Assembly: GCF_041435335.1 (NCBI RefSeq)
Contig: NZ_CP108430.1
Location: forward strand, 434,001-498,000
Length of the DNA stretch: 64,000 bases
Source of the DNA: Streptomyces sp. NBC_01283
GTDB lineage: Bacteria > Actinomycetota > Actinomycetes > Streptomycetales > Streptomycetaceae
Direction: 5' to 3'
Shown one piece after another: positions 9,314 to 17,659 of the stretch. The position numbers were made by a program, and so were the translations under genes. Each line of letters opens with the position of its first letter. Position 1 is the stretch's first letter. A model generated the notes under the pieces. It searched no databases, was not told where the DNA came from, and saw only the letters and a program-made list of their open reading frames with translations.

Positions 9314-10054
9314 GTGGACAGCATCCCCGCCAACCGGCGGCTCTGGAACCAGATCAGCGACGCCTACCAGCACAAGCACGACCCGCAAATCGGCGCCGCA
9401 CCCCGGCTGTGGGGCATGTACTCCATCCCCGACGCGCACCTGCATGCGCTGGGCGACGTCACCGGCAAGCGCGTCCTCGAGCTCGGCTGCGGTGCCGGCC
9501 AGTGGTCCAGGGCGCTCGCCGCCGAGGGCGCCACCGTGGTCGGGCTCGACCTGTCCGAAGCCCAACTCGCCGCAGCAGCCCGCGCGATGGGAGCGGCCCG
9601 CTACCCGCTGGTGCAAGGCGCCGCCGAACAACTCCCCTTCGCCGCCGATAGCTTCGACCTGGTGTTCTGCGACTTCGGTGGGCTCAGCTGGGCGCCTCCG
9701 CACCTGGCCGTCCCGCAGGCCGCACGCGTCTTGAGCCGAGGCGGGCGGCTGGTGTTCAACGTCGCCAGCCCATGGTTCGAAGCTTGCTACGACGAAGCCG
9801 CCAGCCGCGTGACCACCACGCTGCAGCAGGACTACTTCGGGCTGAACACCATCGCCGAAGACGTCGGCGCGACCAGCTATCAGCTCACCTACGGCGACTG
9901 GGTCAAGGTCCTGCGCGGCGCGGGTCTCATCATCGACGACCTCATCGAGCCGCGGCCCGAGCTCGGAACACCCAACGGCTACAACGAAACCGACCCACCT
10001 GACTGGGCACATCGCTGGCCGGCGGAACTACTCTGGGTAACCCACAAACCGTGA
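9314..10054 (+). CDS. Class I SAM-dependent methyltransferase
   Basis: A 246-residue small-molecule-type methyltransferase. SAM-binding motif I is VLELGCGAGQWS (about residue 55), the acidic end of beta-2 is GLDLSEAQL, motif II/III is FDLVFCDFG, and the post-III motif is ARVLSRGGRLVFNVA. The C-terminal half resembles UbiE/Methyltransf_11 proteins. The GTG at 9314 has GGAG eight bases upstream and directly starts conserved sequence (DSIPANRRLWN). The much longer open frame upstream runs through the previous gene and is rejected. Acceptor substrate is unknown. No biosynthetic neighbours point to a pathway. Confidence 0.88.
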   Translation: MDSIPANRRLWNQISDAYQHKHDPQIGAAPRLWGMYSIPDAHLHALGDVTGKRVLELGCGAGQWSRALAAEGATVVGLDLSEAQLAAAARAMGAARYPLVQGAAEQLPFAADSFDLVFCDFGGLSWAPPHLAVPQAARVLSRGGRLVFNVASPWFEACYDEAASRVTTTLQQDYFGLNTIAEDVGATSYQLTYGDWVKVLRGAGLIIDDLIEPRPELGTPNGYNETDPPDWAHRWPAELLWVTHKP

Positions 10055-10204
10055 GTTCCGCCGCGCCGAGACGTGAAGGCATCCCCTCGCCGGGCGGACT
10101 CTACGACGTTTCGTCAAAGTCTCGCTGGGCAGGTGTGCGGCCGACGCGGGTTTGCGCGATGCTCCCCGCACTGGAACACATCGCGTGCATGCGAGAATTG
10201 CTGG

Positions 10205-10726
10205 ATGGGCCCGATTACTGACTCCGCGCCAATCACCCTGCGCCCTGCGAGCGGTGAACTACGGAGCTCCGTCGAGCAGTTGGCCCAGTTGTACCGCCAC
10301 GACATCTCGGAGTTTCTCGGCCACCTCCCGGCGGCCGACGGGAGGTTCGGGTTCAGCAGCCTGCCGCTGTTCTTTGATGAGCCGGGGAGGGAAGCCCTGC
10401 TGATCCAATACGGTACGACGCCGGGCGGTTTCATCCTGACCCGTACGACGCTCGAGGGCGAGACCTCGATCTCCGCGTTCTTCGTCGTACGGGCGCTGCG
10501 CAGGCGCGGCGTCGGTCGGCAGGCCGCCCTTCATCTGCTGCGCTCCCGGCCCGGTGCCTGGGCGATCGCTTTCCAGGAGGCCAACGCAGGCGCTGCTCGA
10601 TTCTGGCGTGGAATCGCCACGGCTGCCGTGGGCTCCGCCTGGCACGAGGAGACCCGCCCCGTTCCCCCTCCGACCCCTGAGAACCTGCCGGACGACCATT
10701 GGATCTTCCTGAACACGGGCGCATAG
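10205..10726 (+). CDS. GNAT-family N-acetyltransferase
   Basis: A 173-residue putative acetyl-CoA-dependent acetyltransferase. The core strand and pyrophosphate loop are ISAFFVVRALRRRGVGRQAA (residues about 90-110), with the R-R-x-G-x-G/A acetyl-CoA motif seen as RRRGVGRQA. The family's late motif is EANAGAARFW. ATG 10205 is chosen since homologous-looking sequence begins with GPITDSAPITLRP. The ribosome site is weak. An upstream ATG at 10073 would add 44 residues of non-conserved sequence. It follows the methyltransferase by 150 bases on the same strand and may share a transcript. Substrate unknown. Confidence 0.85.
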   Translation: MGPITDSAPITLRPASGELRSSVEQLAQLYRHDISEFLGHLPAADGRFGFSSLPLFFDEPGREALLIQYGTTPGGFILTRTTLEGETSISAFFVVRALRRRGVGRQAALHLLRSRPGAWAIAFQEANAGAARFWRGIATAAVGSAWHEETRPVPPPTPENLPDDHWIFLNTGA

Positions 10727-10736
10727 GCTTTGCCGG

Positions 10737-10925
10737 TACGGGTCCTGGGCCGCGCTGCACACCCGCTTCCGCCGGTGGGCCAGGGACGGCACCTTCGAGC
10801 GGATGCTTCGGGAAGGCCAGGCGCGGGCTGATGCGGCCGTGAGATCGACTGGCTGGTGTCGGTCGACTCCAACATCGTCCGAGCCCACCAGTACGCTGCC
10901 GGGGCCCGACGAGGGGGCGCAAAAA
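10737..10925 (+). pseudogene. IS5-family transposase remnant
   Basis: Two frames carry consecutive pieces of an IS5-type DDE transposase. YGSWAALHTRFRRWARDGTF (from 10737) matches the N-terminal helix-turn-helix region. After a frameshift near 10840, EIDWLVSVDSNIVRAHQYAA carries the first catalytic Asp within the D-S-x-x-V-R-A-H motif. The rest of the catalytic domain is not recognisable, apart from a possible RSRGG match at about 10940. No terminal repeats were found. This is a relic, not an active element. Confidence 0.75.
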
Positions 10926-11094
10926 CCCGGCACCCTGGCGCTCCAGAGGTGGACTGCGGCCTGCGCCTCAGCGGGAAGCCGACCTCACCCCCGAGCCGCG
11001 CATCCACATCACCGCTCAGCGAGCGGCAAGCGGCGAGTCGATCCCAGCACCCGCCGGCGTGCGTGCATCACGTCTCGTCGGGCACCCGATCGGT

Positions 11095-11469
11095 ATGGGA
11101 ATCATGAGCAACGTGGAGAACGCCCTGGAGAAGTGGACCGACCCGCTGTGGGAGCGTGTGCTGCCTGGGCAACGGGACCAGCCAGAAGTTCTGGCCGAAC
11201 TTCGCCAGACATGCGACGACAATACGATCATCGTCGATCGGGAATGCATCCTGGCGCCCAACACATACACACTTGAGCTGCCGCCAGATTCTCACCGGCG
11301 ACTGGCCCCATACAAGGCGCAAGTGCAACGCCAGCTCGACGCTCAGGTCTGCCGGCACGCGGCGGAACAGGGTTACACGTTTCCAGGCCCGGTTTCTGTG
11401 CACATTCATGCCGCTTCCGACGGCGCTGTCGAACAATTTCGCCTGTCCAGCGGGGTCGATCCCACCTGA
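11095..11469 (+). CDS. Stand-alone DUF3662 domain protein (FhaA N-terminal-like)
   Basis: A 124-residue protein matching the N-terminal DUF3662 domain of FhaA, the FHA-domain scaffold of actinobacterial cell-wall and cell-division signalling. Diagnostic stretches are GIMSNVENALE at the start, DDNTIIVDRECILAPNTYTLEL in the middle (residues about 40-62) and AAEQGYTFPGPVSVHI near the end. FhaA proteins continue with a linker and an FHA domain. Here the frame stops after the DUF3662 fold with no FHA segment downstream. Either ATG 11095 or 11104 could be the start. It lies just after an IS5 remnant, so it may have been separated from its FHA domain, or it may act alone. Confidence 0.8.
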   Translation: MGIMSNVENALEKWTDPLWERVLPGQRDQPEVLAELRQTCDDNTIIVDRECILAPNTYTLELPPDSHRRLAPYKAQVQRQLDAQVCRHAAEQGYTFPGPVSVHIHAASDGAVEQFRLSSGVDPT

Positions 11470-11954
11470 CAGCAGCGATCACGCCCCATAAGACCAGCGA
11501 GCAGCCTCGCACCCGGCTCACGGCGGACTCCGCGCCAGAGGGATGGCGAAGACCCGTGCTGCGTTCGTGACGCGGCGCCCAGCACATGAGCCGCGCTTGG
11601 CCAGAATGCCGAACAGGCCACATTGCACGACGAATTGAAGATCTGTTATGCACAGCCCCCTCCCCCGCCACCCCGGCCGACTGTCGACGAAACGGTGATT
11701 CGCCCGCGACTGTCCTATATGCGAGGGGGCCGGAATCCTCCGCTGTGCGAAATAATCTTTAGGCGGTAAAGGCGCTGGCCAAGGCGGTTTTTCGCGACAG
11801 TCCGCTCCCGTATACGAACTTCGCAGGCATGAGACCGCACGGTCCTGGATAGCGATCCGCTCAGACCGCGCGGCTCTCAAGGCCTGGAGCCCTGTGCCGC
11901 CTTGGGGTGCCGCGCCAGGGCAAGATTCCTCATAGCTGAAGGGTCTCCATCATC
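11470..11954. other. Long intergenic stretch upstream of the betaine gene
   Basis: About 485 bases without a credible gene. Its base composition is noticeably less GC-rich than flanking genes (for example 11620-11800), as expected for promoter DNA. It probably holds the control region of the methyltransferase gene at 11955. I found no clear inverted repeat. Confidence 0.5.
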
Positions 11955-13607
11955 GTGCAACCGGCTCAAGAGTTCGGCGACAACCCTGTCGAAGTACGCG
12001 AAACCGGGCACTACACGGAGGAGTACGTCCCCAGCTTCGTCGAAAAATGGGACTCCCTCATAGACTGGGAGAAACGAGCGGAAAGCGAAGGCAATTTCTT
12101 CATCGACCTCCTGCGAAAATGGGGGGTGCGGAGCGTACTCGATGTCGCGACAGGCACGGGCTTTCATTCCGTAGCCCTGCTTTCCGCCGGATTCGAGACC
12201 GTCAGCGCGGACGGCAGCGCGGAGATGCTGGCGCGGGCCTTCGAGAATGGTACGCAGCAGGGAGGACACATCCTGCGGGTTGTGCAAGCGGACTGGCGAT
12301 GGCTCAACAGAGACGTCCACGGCGAGTACGACGCCATCGTCTGCCTCGGAAACTCCTTCACGCATCTCTTCTCGGAGCGTGACCGGCGCAAGGCTCTGGC
12401 CGAGTTCTACGCGATGCTCAAGCACGACGGAATTCTCGTACTGGACCAGCGCAATTACGACGCGATCCTGGACGATGGGTACACCAGCAAGCACCGGTAC
12501 TACTACTGCGGCGAAGACGTCATCGTAGAGCCGGAGTATGTCGATGAGGGCCTGTGCCGTATGCGGTACAGCTTCCCCGACAACTCGATCTACCACCTCA
12601 ACATGTTCCCGCTGCGGAAGAACTACACCCGGCGCCTCATGTCCGAGGTGGGCTTCCAGCACATCGAGACCTACGGCGACTTCCAGCACACCTATCGGGG
12701 TGAGCAGCCGGACTTCTTCGTGCACGTCGCGGAGAAGGAGTACCGGATGGAGAACGAGACACCGTACAAAGGCGCGGTCGGCACCGCCCGCAGCTACTAC
12801 AACTCACCCGACGCCGACACCTTCTATGCCACGGTGTGGGGCGGCGAGGACATTCATATCGGCCTCTACGAGAGCCCCGTGGAGCCCATCGCGACCGCCA
12901 GCCGGCGGACCGTCGAGCGGATGGCGTCGAAGCTGGAGTTGACCCGGGATTCGGTGGTGCTCGATCTCGGTTCCGGGTTCGGCGGTTCCGCGCGGTACCT
13001 GGCGCAGACGTACGGCTGCCGGGTCCTTGCCCTCAACCTCAGCGAGGTGGAGAACCAGCGCCACAAGGAGCGCAACTCGGCCCGCGGACTCACCGACAGG
13101 ATCGAGGTCGTCGACGGGTCCTTCGAGGACATCCCCTACCCGGACGACCAGGTCGACGTCGTCTGGTCCCAGGACGCCTTCCTGCACAGCGGCAACCGGG
13201 TCCAGGTCCTCGAAGAGATCGCGCGGGTACTGCGGCCCGGCGGCCACCTCATCTTCACCGACCCCATGGCGGCCGCGGACGGCGCCTGCACCGACGTGCT
13301 GCAGCCGATCCTCGACCGAATCCACCTGGACGACATGGGCTCGCCCGGCTTCTACACGCGCGAGCTCGCCCGGCTCGGGTTCACCGCCGTCGACGGTGGT
13401 TTCGAAGAGCACCGCGAACAACTGGTGAACCATTACACGCGTGTCCTCGAGGAGACCGAACGCCAAGAAGCCGAAGGGCTGGCCAGGAAGATCAGCCACG
13501 ACTACCTCGCCCAGATGAAGAAGGGACTCGGCCACTGGATCAACGGTGGCAGCGAGGCTCACCTCACTTGGGGAATCTTCCATTTCAGGCTCGGCGGCAA
13601 CGGCTGA
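11955..13607 (+). CDS. Bifunctional glycine/sarcosine N-methyltransferase - sarcosine/dimethylglycine N-methyltransferase (glycine betaine synthesis)
   Basis: Two complete SAM methyltransferases in one 550-residue chain. Residues about 1-265 resemble glycine/sarcosine N-methyltransferase: EEYVPSFVEKWDSLIDWEKRAESEG, then SAM motif LDVATGTGFHS and NSFTHLF. Residues about 275-550 resemble sarcosine/dimethylglycine N-methyltransferase: YYNSPDADTFYATVWGGEDIHIGLY, then SAM motif VLDLGSGFGGSARYLA near residue 336 and WSQDAFLHSGNR. Together they would methylate glycine three times to glycine betaine, an osmoprotectant, in the cytoplasm. In many halophiles the two are separate genes, and a fusion is known from Actinopolyspora. 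GTG start; AAGGG lies about 12 bases upstream. The long upstream region suggests independent, possibly osmotic, control. Confidence 0.92.
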   Translation: MQPAQEFGDNPVEVRETGHYTEEYVPSFVEKWDSLIDWEKRAESEGNFFIDLLRKWGVRSVLDVATGTGFHSVALLSAGFETVSADGSAEMLARAFENGTQQGGHILRVVQADWRWLNRDVHGEYDAIVCLGNSFTHLFSERDRRKALAEFYAMLKHDGILVLDQRNYDAILDDGYTSKHRYYYCGEDVIVEPEYVDEGLCRMRYSFPDNSIYHLNMFPLRKNYTRRLMSEVGFQHIETYGDFQHTYRGEQPDFFVHVAEKEYRMENETPYKGAVGTARSYYNSPDADTFYATVWGGEDIHIGLYESPVEPIATASRRTVERMASKLELTRDSVVLDLGSGFGGSARYLAQTYGCRVLALNLSEVENQRHKERNSARGLTDRIEVVDGSFEDIPYPDDQVDVVWSQDAFLHSGNRVQVLEEIARVLRPGGHLIFTDPMAAADGACTDVLQPILDRIHLDDMGSPGFYTRELARLGFTAVDGGFEEHREQLVNHYTRVLEETERQEAEGLARKISHDYLAQMKKGLGHWINGGSEAHLTWGIFHFRLGGNG

Positions 13608-13826
13608 GCCCGAGCCGGCCGGACAACTGAACGGTCCTTCTCTCGACCGTCGTCTGTCGCCGATGCCCGAACGCGGGGTCGGTGACAGGCCGGCGGCAGA
13701 AGTCCGTCGGCCATGGACCAGAACGGTTCGCCCCCATGGACGTGCCCGATCGGTAGCCGCCCAGCGGCGGACCGAGTACTCGTACTCCAGCCCTAGATCG
13801 CTGGTGCGGCGTCCGGCCGACCGCGC

Positions 13827-14204
13827 CTACGGGTGCGTGTCCGTGATCGCGATGACCTCGTCGAGGCGAGCCAGGGCAGCCCGCAGGTCGTCGATCTTGG
13901 CTTGGACGCGGTCGCGCTCGGCGCGCAGCATGGTTCGTTGCTCGGCGTCGGTGTGTCCGGAGTCCCAGCACGGAAGGAGTTCCGTGATCCGTCGGCTGGT
14001 CAGGCCGGCGGCGAACATCTGCTGGAAGAAGCGGACCCGGGCGATGGCGTCCTGCCGGTAGAGGCGCTGGCCGGATGGGCTGCGCTCCGCGATGAGCAGC
14101 CCCTGCTGCTCGTAGTAGCGCACGGCGCGCACCGAGACGCCGGCACCCCGTGCCACTTCGCCGATGCGGATCAGCCGCTCGGCCGCGGCCTCGGTGACGG
14201 TCAT
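13827..14204 (-). CDS. MerR-family transcriptional regulator
   Basis: A 125-residue MerR-type activator. The winged helix-turn-helix begins RIGEVARGAGVSVRAVRYYEQQGLL (residues about 12-36), followed by RLYRQDAIARVRFFQQMFAAGL and a coiled-coil dimerisation helix to the end. There is no Cys-containing metal loop, so it is not a classic metal sensor. The ATG at 14204 has GAGAGGA eight bases upstream. The longer frame start is rejected. It is divergent from the dehydrogenase gene at 14280, and an 18-bp palindrome with a 20-base promoter spacer lies between them, so it probably controls that gene and itself. Confidence 0.92.
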   Translation of the reverse strand: MTVTEAAAERLIRIGEVARGAGVSVRAVRYYEQQGLLIAERSPSGQRLYRQDAIARVRFFQQMFAAGLTSRRITELLPCWDSGHTDAEQRTMLRAERDRVQAKIDDLRAALARLDEVIAITDTHP

Positions 14205-14240
14205 GGTGATTCCTCTCGCCCCGGCCCTGAGGACCAGCAC

Positions 14241-14272
14241 TTGCCCCTGACGTTAACGTCAGGTTTTAGCGT
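14241..14272 (+). promoter_or_regulatory. MerR-type operator-promoter of the SDR gene
   Basis: The perfect palindrome CCTGACGTTAACGTCAGG (14246-14263) lies inside a promoter with -35 TTGCCC (14241-14246) and a -10-like TAGCGT (14267-14272). The spacer is about 20 bases, longer than the usual 17, which is the hallmark of MerR-activated promoters. Transcription would start at about 14279-14280, at the ATG itself. Confidence 0.8.
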
Positions 14273-14279
14273 ACCGGTC

Positions 14280-15008
14280 ATGGACATCAACAACTCAGTT
14301 GCCCTTGTCACTGGAGCCAACCGCGGCCTGGGCCGCGCCTTCACCCAGCGCCTGCTCGAACGGGGCGCCCGCAAGGTCTACGCGACGGCCCGCCGGCCGG
14401 AGGCCGTGGACCTGCCCGGGGTCGAGGTGCTGCCCCTCGACATCGCCGATCCCGCATCCGTGAAGGCCGCCGCCGAGGCCGCCCCGGACGTCTCGCTGCT
14501 CATCAACAACGCGGGGATCCAGACGGGGACCGATCTGGTGACCGGTTCGCTGGACGCGGTGCGGCACGAGCTGGAGACCAACATGTTCGGCCACCTGGGA
14601 ATGATCCGGGAGTTCGCGCCGGTGCTCGCCAGGAACGGCGGGGGCGCGATCGTCAACGTCCTCTCCGCCATGTCGTGGTTCGGAGGAAAGGGCGCCAATG
14701 CCTACCACCTGACCAAGGCCGCCGCTTGGGCCATGACCAACGGCGTCCGCCTGGAGCTCGCCGAGCAGGGCACGCTCGTGACAGCGGTGCACCTCGGCCT
14801 GGCCGACACCGACATGGCCGCGGGCTGGCCCGTGGACAAGATCGCGCCGTCGGACCTGGCCGAAGCGGCGCTCGAGGGTGTCGAGGCGGGCTCCGCCGAG
14901 GTCCTCGCCGACCAGTGGAGTCGGGACGTCAAGTCCCGGCTGCCGCTGACGCCGGAAGAGTTCAACGCCGCAATGGACCGTGCCCTGGCGGCGCTGACGG
15001 CGGCCTGA
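14280..15008 (+). CDS. Short-chain dehydrogenase/reductase (SDR)
   Basis: A 242-residue NAD(P)-dependent oxidoreductase of the classical SDR fold. The cofactor loop is TGANRGLG (residues 10-17), the adenine-binding region is PLDIAD, and the NNAG motif is LLINNAG. Catalytic residues are the Ser in LSAMSWF and Y-x-x-x-K in AYHLTKAA. There is no ribosome site before the ATG, and the predicted transcription start falls on it, so the mRNA is probably leaderless. Divergent MerR regulator and shared operator indicate inducible expression. The substrate is unknown; similar MerR-SDR pairs often act on aldehydes or ketones. Confidence 0.92.
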   Translation: MDINNSVALVTGANRGLGRAFTQRLLERGARKVYATARRPEAVDLPGVEVLPLDIADPASVKAAAEAAPDVSLLINNAGIQTGTDLVTGSLDAVRHELETNMFGHLGMIREFAPVLARNGGGAIVNVLSAMSWFGGKGANAYHLTKAAAWAMTNGVRLELAEQGTLVTAVHLGLADTDMAAGWPVDKIAPSDLAEAALEGVEAGSAEVLADQWSRDVKSRLPLTPEEFNAAMDRALAALTAA

Positions 15009-15080
15009 GAGGTTCCTCGGGCCGCGCTGACTTCGGTCGGTTGCTTCTGAGATCGGCCAATCAATACTCCAGCCGCAGTT

Positions 15081-15357
15081 GTGGATCTTCATGTTGTGGC
15101 TCATCCGCGCGTTCGCGACCGTCTTCGACAAACGGCGCCCGCGCAGCTCGACGCCTGGATCCGCCGGGCCCGTACCTTCGGCGTCGCTCAACTGGGCAGC
15201 TTCTCAGGCGGACTTCTCGCCGATCTCGACGAGGTCGCCGCGGCCGTACCCCTGCCCTTCAGCTCGGGCGTCGCCGAAGGAAGGATCACGGACCTGAAAC
15301 GAATCAAGAGGCAGATGGCCGGCCGACTTCGTCGACGCTGCGTTTACCTCTCGGCAT
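15081..15357 (+). pseudogene. ISL3-family transposase, C-terminal fragment
   Basis: The frame from about 15081 contains the C-terminal ISL3 pattern: HPRVRDRLRQTAPAQLDAWI, a short helix GSFSGGLLADLDEVAAAV, then LPFSSGVAEGRITDLKRIKR, which carries the last catalytic Glu (VAEG; VEG in intact copies). The expected RAGFDLLRRRVL ending is partly deleted (MAGRLRRRC). The N-terminal zinc finger and first catalytic residues are absent. A separate N-terminal fragment of the same family lies at 19344. Confidence 0.8.
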
Positions 15358-15688
15358 CCTGGAGCTCGGCCAGCAGAGCGCTCTGACCGGCGAGGAGTTC
15401 GGTGAGGATGCGACGTGCCGCCCGCAGGAGTTCGGCGACATCGCCTCCGGCCAGGGCGTAACTGACCGAGGTGCCCTCGCGGATGGAGACAACGATTCCG
15501 GACCGGCGCAGCACGGCGAGCTGTTGGGAGAGATTGGACGGTTCAATGTCGATGTCGGTGAGCAGATCCCGTACGGACACCGGCCCGTTCTGCAGCAGCT
15601 CCAGAACACGGATGCGCACAGGGTGGCCGAGCATGCGGAAGAACTCTGCTTTGACCTGATAGAGGGGGCGCTGCACGGGATCGCTCAC
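15344..15688 (-). CDS. ArsR-family winged-helix regulator
   Basis: A 114-residue ArsR/SmtB-type repressor. The core is FFRMLGHPVRIRVLELLQNGPVSV (residues about 13-36), followed by the recognition helix EPSNLSQQLAVLRRSGIV and the beta-wing REGTSVSYAL. No Cys pair of the ELCVC type is seen, so metal binding is not evident. GTG 15688 is chosen because family sequence starts at VQRPLYQVKAEFF; the longer frame adds 45 unlikely residues. Its 3' end overlaps the ISL3 fragment on the other strand, so the insertion may have removed its original target gene downstream. Relatives are often next to sulfate permeases, which are absent here. Confidence 0.88.
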   Translation of the reverse strand: MSDPVQRPLYQVKAEFFRMLGHPVRIRVLELLQNGPVSVRDLLTDIDIEPSNLSQQLAVLRRSGIVVSIREGTSVSYALAGGDVAELLRAARRILTELLAGQSALLAELQDAER

Positions 15689-15851
15689 TTCCCTGACTCG
15701 GATAAGGCTGCGGACGGGCGCGGCGGCCCGGCCGCCCGGTGCACCGTCCGATTCTTTACCCGCCGGGGCACAGAAGCCGAGAGTTCGACAGATGCAGACA
15801 AAGAGACTTGAAGAACTCTGCAACTAGCGGGCAAAAATCAGGCGCCGGAGC

Positions 15852-16040
15852 TCAGAGCTCCAGTTGCTCCTCGGCGCGCTTGACGTGATGCCGTGCCATG
15901 GCGAGGTTCGACCGGCCCTTGTCGATGACGAGGTAGATGAACAGCCCGTTCCCGGACCTCCCGGCAACTGGGCGGATGAGGTGGTACTGGGTGCCCAGGG
16001 TGATCAGGATGTCCTCGATCTTGTCCTTGAGACCGAGCAT
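15852..16040 (-). CDS. Small conserved protein of unknown function
   Basis: A 62-residue protein starting MLGLKDKIEDILITLGTQYHLIRPV and ending in a charged helix (ARHHVKRAEEQLEL). I recall near-identical small proteins in many streptomycetes, without assigned function. The compact beta-alpha pattern and a central hydrophobic strand (GLFIYLVIDK) suggest a small soluble regulator, perhaps of roadblock-like fold, but that is a guess. The ATG has no strong ribosome site. It is surrounded by non-coding DNA on both sides. Confidence 0.75.
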   Translation of the reverse strand: MLGLKDKIEDILITLGTQYHLIRPVAGRSGNGLFIYLVIDKGRSNLAMARHHVKRAEEQLEL

Positions 16041-16366
16041 CTGTTACATCGACGACCGGGCCTTCAAAGTGGCACGAGGGGAGTTCCATCTAGCCCGCCG
16101 ACAGTTGACCGCCGGCCGGTCACGGCTATCTGGCCTTCGAAGGAGCGTACGGAAACACGGGTGAGGCGGCGGAGACCGCCTACCTGGTCAGGACCGCGTA
16201 CTGGGTGTAGCGCTCCGAGGCCAGGAGAAACTGACACCCGGCAGCCAGCCACTGCCTGAAGACCTACCGGCGCCGCACACCGGCAGCGAGCAGCCGGAGC
16301 GGGACACCGCACACCACCGGCCAGAGCCCCCGGAAACCGAGCGAGTCTCCGGGGGTTCGTGCTGGG
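16041..16366. other. Intergenic stretch with a terminator at its right end
   Basis: About 325 bases without a credible gene between two minus-strand genes. Apart from the hairpin at 16327-16355 I see nothing recognisable. Confidence 0.5.
16327..16355 (-). terminator. Hairpin terminator of the GNAT-AAA gene
   Basis: An 8-bp stem CCCCCGGA/TCCGGGGG with a 13-base loop, starting 12 bases after the stop codon of the minus-strand gene at 16367. Confidence 0.65.
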
Positions 16367-17659
16367 TCAGAACCGGGCATGCGTGGTGATGTCCGACTCG
16401 AATTGGTCGATCATCTGAGGCGTCACCGTGGGACGGCACTGGGCGATCGCGTCCACATAGTCCGCCGTGCTCGCGCCCGGCAATGCCTCCGCGGCGGCCG
16501 CCTGCCCGCCGACCGCGACCAGATCGCGCTCGAAGGAGCTGTGGGCGGCGATCCGCGCAGCGTGTTCGATGTCAGCGGGCGTGAACAGCTCGCTCGCTGT
16601 CACCAGTTCGTCGATGTCCACCTCCGCTCGCCCGTCCGTGTAGCGCGCCCAGATCGCCGCCCGGGCGGCCTTGTCCGGCGTACCGATCGGGATCAGGTAG
16701 TCGAACCGACCGGGACGCAAGAAGGCAGGATCCAGGGAGCGGATCGAGTTCGTCGCACACACCAGGAGCCGCTCGTCGCCCTCTCGGAAGCCCGGGATGA
16801 GCTTGAGCAGTTCGTTGGTCACCCCGTGCACCCCGCCGGGCTGCGCCGGTTCCTGCCGGACCGGGGCGATCTCCTCGACCTCGTCGATGAAGACCAGGAC
16901 GCGTTCCAGCTCGGCGATCGCCGCGAACGCGGAGCGCAGCGCGGCCGCCAGATTGCCCCCATCCGCCAGCCGTGAGGGCAGGATCTCCACGAACGGCCAG
17001 CCGAGCCGCGAGGCGATCGCACGCGCGAAGGTCGTCTTGCCCGTCCCCGGCGGCCCGAACAGGCCCACCGCGCGCGGCGGTCGCACACCGTGCAGAGCCG
17101 CACGCTCCGGCTCGGCCAGCGGAAGCACGACCCGCCGTTCGATCAGGTCCTTCTCCCGCTCCATGCCGACGACCTTGGCCCACAGGTCAGCGGGCAACAG
17201 CCGGCCACCGAGATCGTCGAGAAGGCTGGCGGCGGGCCCGTGCACCGGCTCGACCTTCTCGAAGTAGGCGACGGCGGGCCGCCTGGTGTAGCCCGCGTTG
17301 AGGAGTCCATCGCCGAAAAGGTCCTCCTCGGGCAGGACATAGGAAATCCGCCCGACCCGCGCGGCGACCAGGCGGCGCTCCAGCTCTACCAGCAGTGCGC
17401 TGGCCAGGCCGCGCCCCCGCCAGGACGGGGCAATCGCGATCCGCATCACCCAGGCCCGCTCCCCCGCCACACAAGCCAGGGCCGTCCCGATGGGTACGCC
17501 CTGGTGGACAGCGACGACGCCCGGCTGGCGTGATGTCAGGGCACTGATGCACTCCGCCACGGAGAAGACGGATTCCTGGCCGAGCTCGGCAGTGGTGTCC
17601 ATCAGGTGGACCACTGCGGCGAGATCGCTCTCGCGGTAGTCATGGATCAGCCAGTTCAC
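16367..17659 (-). CDS. GNAT acetyltransferase - AAA+ ATPase fusion
   Basis: A 430-residue two-domain protein. Residues 1-150 are a GNAT acetyltransferase with the acetyl-CoA loop RIAIAPSWRGRGLASALL. Residues about 175-400 are an AAA+ ATPase: Walker A GPPGTGKTT, Walker B VLVFIDEVEE, sensor-1 region CATNSIRSLDPAFLRPGRFD with an arginine-finger-like position, then the AAA lid. The AAA half is of FtsH/CDC48 type. The GTG at 17659 has GAGGGG upstream and starts the GNAT fold exactly. The longer frame is spurious. The ATPase may remodel a protein that the acetyltransferase modifies. Similar fusions occur in streptomycetes without assigned role. Confidence 0.9.
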   Translation of the reverse strand: MNWLIHDYRESDLAAVVHLMDTTAELGQESVFSVAECISALTSRQPGVVAVHQGVPIGTALACVAGERAWVMRIAIAPSWRGRGLASALLVELERRLVAARVGRISYVLPEEDLFGDGLLNAGYTRRPAVAYFEKVEPVHGPAASLLDDLGGRLLPADLWAKVVGMEREKDLIERRVVLPLAEPERAALHGVRPPRAVGLFGPPGTGKTTFARAIASRLGWPFVEILPSRLADGGNLAAALRSAFAAIAELERVLVFIDEVEEIAPVRQEPAQPGGVHGVTNELLKLIPGFREGDERLLVCATNSIRSLDPAFLRPGRFDYLIPIGTPDKAARAAIWARYTDGRAEVDIDELVTASELFTPADIEHAARIAAHSSFERDLVAVGGQAAAAEALPGASTADYVDAIAQCRPTVTPQMIDQFESDITTHARF

